Source: Elusimicrobia bacterium HGW-Elusimicrobia-2
GTDB taxonomy: Bacteria > CG03
Reading direction: 5' to 3'
Assembly (NCBI GenBank): GCA_002841685.1
Contig: PHAM01000070.1
Coordinates: 1 to 8,571, forward strand
DNA length: 8,571 bases
Positions 7,201 to 8,571 of this stretch are shown here, one piece after another (the first letter of the stretch is position 1; every line of letters begins with the position of its first letter). The notes beneath the pieces are model-generated. The model worked only from the letters and a program-made list of their open reading frames with translations. It was not told the origin of the DNA and did not search any database. Both the position numbers and the translations under genes were made by a program.

Positions 7201-8571
7201 TCTTACGATTTCTGGTATGCCACGGCGACGATCACCCAATCCGGCGGCACGACTTTCTATTACTACCTTGCCGCAGATTATTCTGCCGGCGCCGACAGGA
7301 CATATCTCTACGACCTTTATTCAAACGACGATAGTTCGACGAGCGCTTTTGTCGTGGACGCCGTGAGCAAGCCCTTCAAGCTCTTCATCATCAACACGCC
7401 TCCGCCTGAGCCGTCTCTGACTTCTCCAAACGGCGGAGAAGAACTTTTCGCCGGCGATGTGTGGACAATAATATGGTCAACCGTCACAGATCCCGACGGG
7501 GATACGCTTTATTACGACATTGATTATTCCGTAGACGGCGGCGTGAGCTGGAACGGCATAACGGGCAGCGCTCAGGGCTCTTCCTACGCATGGACGGTTG
7601 AGAACACTCCGTATGCAGGGGCTCTCATGAGAATCAGGGCCTACGACGGTATGGACTATTCGGATTTTGATGAGTCCGATTCCACTTTTACAATAACGGC
7701 CGTCACCACCGATCACATAGTCATAAGCGAGGTCTGCGTCGGGTACGGTGGCGCGAGCGTAGATTATGTTGAGCTTTATAATCCGACCACTTATCAGTGG
7801 ACATTAGACGGACGCATGGATTTGTATTATGAAAATGATCCCAGCGTCAGTAAAAGGACATTGACCTTCAGCAACAGCGATATTCAGAGCAACGGGTTTT
7901 TCCTTATAGCCACAGCAGGAGAAACACCGCAGGGTGTTTCTCCTGACTGTACCATGGGCACGGCTTTTATATCCGGAAATTTCGGAATACAAATAAGGTA
8001 TGACAGCGTTATAATAGATAAGGCGGCATGGGGTTCAACCGGCAACGCCGGCTTGGATTTGTGCACCGAGACGACGAGGATTTCGGAGCTGAAAGACATA
8101 AAAAGCAACTGGTCAATGGAGAGGAAGGCCTATCCGAACTCAACGGCGGAATCAATGGCTCCCGGCGGCGCTGACAACAACAAGGGCAATGCTGTGGATA
8201 CGAACGATAACTCCGCTGACTTTGTGGTTCATCAGGACACAAATTCCTTTACGCCGCAGAATTCGCTTTCGGCTCATGAGCCGCCGCTGAATACCAGCGC
8301 CCCGACGCTGGCCGGAGGCACAGTGTCGCCCGCAAAAGGGACAACGGCGACCTCTTTTTCTTTCAGCGTGAATTACACGGACTCGGGCAACGACCGCCCG
8401 ACCATCGCGAAGGTTTATATTGACGGCGACGCCGGCCATCCCATGGGTTCCACGGACGAGGTTTATAACAACGGCAGTATTCACACCTACGCGACCACTC
8501 TTTCGGCGGGCGCTCATGAGTATTATTTCTATTTCTCGGACGGCAAATACTATGTGAGATACCCTGCGGAC
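1264..8571 (+). CDS. Giant secreted multidomain PLD/LTD exoprotein (3' partial)
   Basis: An uninterrupted frame of 2436 codons runs off the window end. Domain order: signal peptide (to about residue 59); jelly-roll CBM-like module (60-226); Ig/Fn3 modules (229-697); second jelly-roll copy (698-869); Ig and Fn3 modules (870-1073); two-HKD phospholipase D-superfamily domain (about 1074-1412); Fn3 with an acidic DxDxDG insert (about 1421-1582); further Ig/Fn3 modules (about 1583-2148); lamin-tail domain (2151-2335); start of another Ig-like module. Linkers of the type DTTPP, DNTPP and NTPPP separate modules. Known family roles: PLD domains cleave phosphodiesters in lipids or nucleic acids; Fn3/Ig repeats act as spacers or adhesins; bacterial LTDs often accompany secreted hydrolases. 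I infer an extracellular or surface-bound phosphodiesterase. The start is uncertain: ATG 1264 (weak GGGGG at 1253-1257, ATGA overlap) gives an unusually long signal peptide; TTG 1357 gives a normal one. The C-terminus, hence any sorting signal, is not seen. Confidence 0.9.
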   Translation, partial: MKIHKKTVKRKESIVTVPTLGLRQAGVPNLFLHSIFGKRISSVPIIFIGLILFVCSVFAYDMGLMTAADHDPSFEDATAKWSFTATDSTYGSGTDPAADGSKTFRTTSCTTAYTGRTLATGDFITGVTGGSEYRLDVAAYHSGANFATTLIEINIQWYNSSDALVQTDTTADLTCSAQSVWELKTQTSTAHADAVKAKVLIRWMRSNKTTSGRALSFDRIALVAIGGGNNAPNAPDLGPTVKTGQFQSDGTTNIAVGGEASSTTVKLSAMISDPDSNTVKLEVEIKPTGTAFTNTANYTGSLVASGSTQTLTVSGLTEGVTYHWQARTVDSNAAASAWTAFNGSDGNHFIVFRTPPADVTSFTATPGNTQATLGWTDPGDADLDKILIVRNETGSFTAPSDGTAYTDGAGTGPGGDWCENVAKAAQTLLVTSLVNGTKYYFKAYAYDTVKNYAVGASTNVTPAAVNTAPTAPSALSPAADTWIGDTTPTLSFTTDDPDNDNVKFYLQISSFSDFSTNAVYYMSHFAAECSTSFTVGQAAAAGGEYKTGAESQTLGEDDGYYWRVWLEDENGAFSSTTTANTGSIAFKIDKTTPTNVGCATPANNAVDVSPSVSLTALTAADSVSGGVQYYFEVDEVATFNSGALANSGWQGGTSWSPALSDSTTYYWRVKAQDAAGNTSVTCGHTADTADYGKFVTEIVISTANLMTDGDHDWGFEATNGCGVFWSTNTASGPPVYHYTSQKYERTASFTWPTVTTNFTGRYISLVNFVTGLTPSTMYNISCYWMSTSATYFADQRLQLEIEWFNSSDTSLGTATSGEFSLSAQNAWELKISTHTSPVNTAKAKIKIYSKHSGSSGRQCIDAVSLHNVGNVAPNAPTLTSPADNASTNDTSPAFTWTFSDPNLGDSQSAYQWVADDDSGFGSPNYNSGKTVTSYSSHTLTMATGTWYWKVKTWDADDVEGSYAAYRTLIIDTTPPGAVGDLAATAAGSNIEITWTAAVDADIDHQVLYRATFTITNQYAANVTVLSNSLVPTAGSYTDPAVNFGTTYYYVITAFDEAKNESGISNCPWATPASIGSARLMGTDYYCEPIFTPGDNTFDGTWKPYMNQRLCALINSAQSKCYVAIYNLTDDDPAGNSITDSLIARASALGAGNVKAITDQKNNDSAAIITLKEAGITVKDDGTAYPECHNKFAVIDGKYVWTGSANWTSGGGFDRQDNDVIIIQDETVALAYENQFLDMFNLGKFHTASTRNGSKDVSGKNVEFYFTASNAIKDTSFGLRNKVQNAAESCIGAIYTFTDSDAPSLEDDLETARSAGKVVRIVLDRDQIPASSPYSDLDGLGMNVRPDNNANIMHSKLMVIDQEIVATGSMNWTQVAGGASSDPNDENYLFIHDDILARQYIRYLMRLHELASDEDTTENPAADTTEPDAVSNVYAYGSGAGQITVEFDASADPNFSRYYIFISTLQNHANAMAVKQKFIDTSQTHLSDACDNDGDKAVDEEIFNGLDDDGDGLFDEDINILAEKVVKVKGEGTVQIELQTYSHGRPLDNNTTYWVCVLQTDTWGNESPASFVDASEPTVGDSFYGYVSPGVPVPNTAPVCLVASPSGWNGGAFDISATAWDNDSAYADSVISVEFQYSTASASGPWLYAGTEYLDTPIPAPSTGTCTYTWNSASYITQDSTVWLRARAKDNNLHKYSDWSVSSGFRVDNQPPPAPSPDDGIVASGSNWTQVNNPEMSWAAATDPGSGLHATEPYLVRYDTGTAAAQSGLTYTKTLSDGSHIFYAAAKDAVGNISAYGNHSVNVDNTPPPATTVTDPPVVEFDRITIEWDSVTDATSGVLHYNVYRDVADIVSVAALTPIAYPTTTTYTDDSGLAEGVEYFYVVCAFDKAGNEAGISNCVSGTAAAPAVTASIWHIPSSTAVVAGGHTYRDPAYEVHKGTRVYFYSKSAKAAATQSGLTLYWGTDGASYSSAAGQYESSDASYDFWYATATITQSGGTTFYYYLAADYSAGADRTYLYDLYSNDDSSTSAFVVDAVSKPFKLFIINTPPPEPSLTSPNGGEELFAGDVWTIIWSTVTDPDGDTLYYDIDYSVDGGVSWNGITGSAQGSSYAWTVENTPYAGALMRIRAYDGMDYSDFDESDSTFTITAVTTDHIVISEVCVGYGGASVDYVELYNPTTYQWTLDGRMDLYYENDPSVSKRTLTFSNSDIQSNGFFLIATAGETPQGVSPDCTMGTAFISGNFGIQIRYDSVIIDKAAWGSTGNAGLDLCTETTRISELKDIKSNWSMERKAYPNSTAESMAPGGADNNKGNAVDTNDNSADFVVHQDTNSFTPQNSLSAHEPPLNTSAPTLAGGTVSPAKGTTATSFSFSVNYTDSGNDRPTIAKVYIDGDAGHPMGSTDEVYNNGSIHTYATTLSAGAHEYYFYFSDGKYYVRYPAD
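1311..1346. repeat. Short GC-rich repeat-like insert flanked by CGTCCC direct repeats
   Basis: CGTCCC at 1311-1316 and again at 1341-1346 bracket a GC-rich core containing GGGCTTCGGCAGGCAGG, in otherwise AT-rich DNA. The period is exactly 30 bases, so gain or loss keeps the frame. Its composition resembles short interspersed GC-rich repeats (GCCTGCCTGCCGAAGCC type) that I associate with some candidate-phylum genomes; this is memory, not a search. In the long-start model it encodes part of an odd stretch before the signal peptide. No second copy is seen in this window. Confidence 0.4.
1357..1440 (+). other. Signal peptide core of the giant exoprotein
   Basis: From TTG 1357 the peptide has a basic n-region (FGKRISS), a hydrophobic core (PIIFIGLILFV) and a VFA|YD cleavage site after the codon at 1438-1440. 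This is a Sec type I signal. In the ATG 1264 model the same core is preceded by 31 extra residues. The cysteine in LFVC lacks the usual small residue before it, so a lipoprotein signal is unlikely. Confidence 0.7.
1441..1941 (+). other. Jelly-roll carbohydrate-binding-like module, copy 1
   Basis: Residues 60-226 begin LMTAADHD and end SFDRIALVAIG, with IEINIQWYNSSD and SAQSVWELK in between. The layout (opening loop, FxT/VxG turn, IxIxWxNSSD strand, terminal F-D-x-[IV]-x-L strand) resembles CBM4/9-type beta-sandwiches. It is homologous to copy 2 at 3355-3870. The ligand is unknown; calling it carbohydrate-binding is by fold resemblance only. GC is near 35-45 percent by hand count of sampled lines, lower than the modules that follow. 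Confidence 0.55.
1948..2322 (+). other. Ig/Fn3-like module
   Basis: Starts NAPNAPDL and contains the SDPDSNTVKLEVEIK strand and the LTEGVTYHWQARTVDS strand, the pattern of bacterial Fn3/Ig-like spacer repeats (D-P-D turn, then G-x-x-Y-x-W). Likely structural spacer. Confidence 0.55.
2323..2655 (+). other. Fibronectin type III module
   Basis: Begins TPPADVTSFTATPGN, followed by ATLGWTDPGDADLDKILIVRN and the typical closing LVNGTKYYFKAYAYD strand, a clear Fn3 pattern (W in strand B, L-x-x-G-x-x-Y-x-F-x-x-x-A). A 25-residue glycine-rich insertion precedes the last strands. Spacer or protein-protein contact role. Confidence 0.65.
2656..3354 (+). other. Two Ig/Fn3-like modules in tandem
   Basis: The first (2656 to about 3040) starts NTAPTAPSALSPAAD and has DDPDNDNVKFYLQIS and GYYWRVWLEDENG. 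The second (about 3040-3354) has CATPANNAVDVS, GGVQYYFEVD and TTYYWRVKAQDAAGN. Both show the YYWRV-x-x-x-D strand typical of repeated bacterial Ig/Fn3-like domains. They join the first Fn3 array to the second jelly-roll copy. Confidence 0.5.
3355..3870 (+). other. Jelly-roll carbohydrate-binding-like module, copy 2
   Basis: Residues 698-869 open with STANLMTDGDHDWGFEA, like the NLLxNGxFE opening of CBM4/9 domains, and contain LEIEWFNSSDTS, SAQNAWELK and the closing CIDAVSLHNVG. It aligns throughout with copy 1 (LMT-x(3)-DHD, W[YF]NSSD, SAQ[SN]xWELK, then NAPNAP or VAPNAP). Sampled GC is about 42-45 percent, again below its neighbours. Two divergent copies in one protein point to an old internal duplication. 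Confidence 0.6.
3871..4173 (+). other. Ig-like spacer module
   Basis: Starts NVAPNAPTLTSPADNA and contains FTWTFSDPNLGDSQSAYQW, a GSPNYNSGK turn and GTWYWKVKTWDADD. This matches the common bacterial repeat with D-x-x-F-x-S-P-x-Y-x-S-G-K followed by YWxVKxWD. A 24-base perfect palindrome (4026-4049) lies in the SPNYNSG codons. Confidence 0.55.
4026..4049. repeat. 24-base perfect palindrome inside the coding sequence
   Basis: The arm TTCCCCGAATT (4026-4036), a central AT, then AATTCGGGGAA (4039-4049) form a perfect self-complementary block. GG at 4024-4025 can also pair with CC at 4052-4053 across a two-base bulge. The encoded peptide fits the domain consensus, so it need not be an insertion. 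Confidence 0.8.
4174..4482 (+). other. Fibronectin type III module next to the PLD domain
   Basis: Reads TTPPGAVGDLAATAAG, IEITWTAAVDADIDHQVLYR, then TTYYYVITAFDEAKNES, a standard Fn3 pattern. It shares its closing strand and a 15-base identical stretch with the Fn3 at 6670-6970, pointing to a common origin. It leads directly into the catalytic domain. Confidence 0.7.
4483..5500 (+). other. Two-HKD phospholipase D-superfamily catalytic domain
   Basis: Both catalytic motifs match HxKx4Dx6GSxN exactly. HKD1: H1188, K1190, D1195, G1202-S1203, N1205 (4825-4878). HKD2: H1353, K1355, D1360, G1367-S1368, N1370 (5320-5373). Each follows the usual PLD half: a beta strand with IYNLTDD or IYTFTD, an alpha/beta unit, then the motif and a WT tail. 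In this superfamily the two His residues act as nucleophile and general acid in phosphodiester cleavage or transfer. The pattern HNKFAVIDG..VWTGSANWT is closest to the PLDc_2 nuclease/phospholipase group, not to eukaryotic PLD. Because the protein is exported, substrates may be extracellular DNA/RNA or phospholipids; the sequence does not decide which. Confidence 0.9.
5524..6010 (+). other. Fn3-like module with an inserted acidic metal-binding loop
   Basis: Fn3 strands TTEPDAVSNVYAYG, GQITVEFDASADPNFSRYYIF and later NTTYWVCVLQTDTWGNESP flank a long insertion holding the acidic motif at 5722-5811. The ends of the Fn3 fold are present on both sides, so the loop was inserted into the domain and not appended. 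Confidence 0.55.
5722..5811 (+). other. Calcium-type DxDxDG acidic motif (MopE/thrombospondin-3-like)
   Basis: Residues 1487-1516 contain CDNDGDKAVDEE, then FNGLDDDGDGLFDED: two loops of the form D-x-D-G-D-x-x-x-D-E. This doublet with NGxDDDGDGLxDE is the well-known putative metal-binding motif seen in secreted bacterial proteins such as MopE-like repeats. It probably binds Ca2+ and stiffens the stalk. Confidence 0.75.
6011..6669 (+). other. Two Ig-like spacer modules
   Basis: The first (to about 6380) reads NTAPVCLVASPSGWNGG, SVEFQYSTASASGPW and STVWLRARAKDN. The second (about 6380-6669) reads DNQPPPAPSPDDG, PEMSWAAATDPGSGL and GSHIFYAAAKDAVGNIS. Both follow bacterial Ig-like repeat patterns, the second close to the group with DGxHxFxxxAxDxxGN. 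Structural role presumed. Confidence 0.5.
6670..6970 (+). other. Fibronectin type III module
   Basis: Begins DNTPPPATTVTDPPVVEFD, then ITIEWDSVTDATSGVLHYNVYR and VEYFYVVCAFDKAGNEAGIS. Clear Fn3 signature. It is a paralogue of the Fn3 at 4174-4482: both end in [YF]YVxxAFD-[EK]-A-[KG]-NExGISNC. Confidence 0.7.
6971..7399 (+). other. Unrecognised beta-rich module (SIWHIP type)
   Basis: Opens SIWHIPSSTAVVAGGHTYRDP and has KGTRVYFYSKS, GLTLYWGTDGASY and FYYYLAADYSAG. Aromatic-rich beta strands suggest an Ig-like or starch-binding-like fold. I do not recognise a named family. It lies between the last Fn3 and the PNGGE module. Confidence 0.4.
7400..7710 (+). other. PNGGE-type Ig-like module
   Basis: Contains SPNGGEELFAGDVWTIIW, DPDGDTLYYDIDYSVDGG, VSWNGI and ALMRIRAYDG. 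The PNGGE-x-x-x-x-G-x-x-x-x-I-x-W opening and the YSxDGGxSW turn are typical of a widespread secreted beta-sandwich related to the Ser/Thr-rich GPI-anchored (Kre9/KNH) family. Probable spacer directly before the LTD. Confidence 0.6.
7714..8268 (+). other. Lamin-tail domain (LTD)
   Basis: Residues 2151-2335 begin HIVISEVCVGYGGASVDYVE, followed by LYNPTTYQW, a TLTFSNSDIQSNGFFLIA strand, VIIDKAAWGSTG, NWSMERK and the closing NSADFVVHQDTNSFTPQNS. This is the standard bacterial LTD order (SEV, DYVELYNP, GFFLI, SxxR/K, DF-x(n)-PQNS). Bacterial LTDs are found in secreted or membrane-attached proteins, often with nucleases or other hydrolases, and are thought to bind surfaces or nucleic acid. Its presence with a PLD domain supports an extracellular phosphodiester-degrading role. 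Confidence 0.8.
7916..7945. repeat. 13-bp perfect inverted repeat with 4-base loop inside the LTD
   Basis: CAGGAGAAACACC (7916-7928), loop GCAG (7929-7932), GGTGTTTCTCCTG (7933-7945). All 13 base pairs match. It encodes AGETPQGVSP in the LTD loop after FFLIA. No run of T follows, so it is not an intrinsic terminator for the plus strand. Confidence 0.85.
8281..8571 (+). other. Start of a further Ig-like module (cut by window end)
   Basis: Reads SAPTLAGGTVSPAKGT, SFSFSVNYTDSGNDRPTIAKV and AGAHEYYFYFSDGKYYVRYP. The pattern TVSPxxGTxxTxFxFxVxYTD...VYIDG...G.H.YYFxFSDG is a common Ig-like repeat after LTD or hydrolase domains in secreted proteins. The frame is open at the last base. Confidence 0.55.

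Noticed and set aside
8152-8517. Long minus-strand open frame (121 codons) and many other minus-strand frames under the giant gene
   Set aside because: They lie opposite a plus-strand frame with clear domains, have no RBS or recognisable product, and arise because GC-rich repeat codons leave the reverse frames open.
1-8571. CRISPR arrays, tRNA/rRNA genes, complete insertion sequences
   Set aside because: No regular direct repeats with spacers, no tRNA-like cloverleaf, no rRNA motif and no transposase were seen on either strand.

Overview
The window is dominated by one very large, uninterrupted plus-strand coding region. It starts at about 1264 and is still open at the last base (2436 codons, no stop, 3' end outside the window). 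It encodes a secreted, mosaic, all-beta surface or extracellular protein. In order it holds a signal peptide, a jelly-roll carbohydrate-binding-like module, four fibronectin-III/Ig-like modules, a second copy of the jelly-roll module, two more Fn3/Ig modules, a complete two-HKD phospholipase D-superfamily catalytic domain, an Fn3 module carrying an acidic calcium-type DxDxDG insert, several further Ig/Fn3 modules, a lamin-tail domain (LTD) and the start of another Ig-like module.

Upstream, also on the plus strand, are three small features: the likely last 18 codons of an unknown gene (1-57), a small secreted hypothetical protein (152-484) with a near-consensus promoter placed so that its mRNA would be leaderless, and a tight two-gene cassette (582-806 and 764-1267) encoding a 74-residue protein and a nucleotidyltransferase-fold protein. 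The cassette looks like a toxin-antitoxin-type pair. Its second gene overlaps the predicted start of the giant gene by ATGA, so the three could be one transcript. I see no RNA gene, CRISPR array, transposase or complete insertion sequence.

The organism cannot be fixed from sequence alone. Moderate GC (roughly 40-60 percent by stretch), multi-Fn3/LTD exoproteins with the linkers TTPP/NTPPP, and a nucleotidyltransferase cassette together suggest a Gram-negative-type bacterium of a little-cultured lineage such as Elusimicrobiota or Omnitrophota. This is a weak inference.

Taken together, the giant protein looks like an extracellular phosphodiesterase (nuclease or lipase) on a long adhesive stalk with glycan-binding and possibly nucleic-acid or surface-binding modules. 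The most notable points are the PLD plus LTD plus duplicated CBM-like architecture, lower GC in both CBM-like modules, two large perfect inverted repeats inside the coding sequence, and an apparent short repeat insertion that obscures the giant gene's true start.
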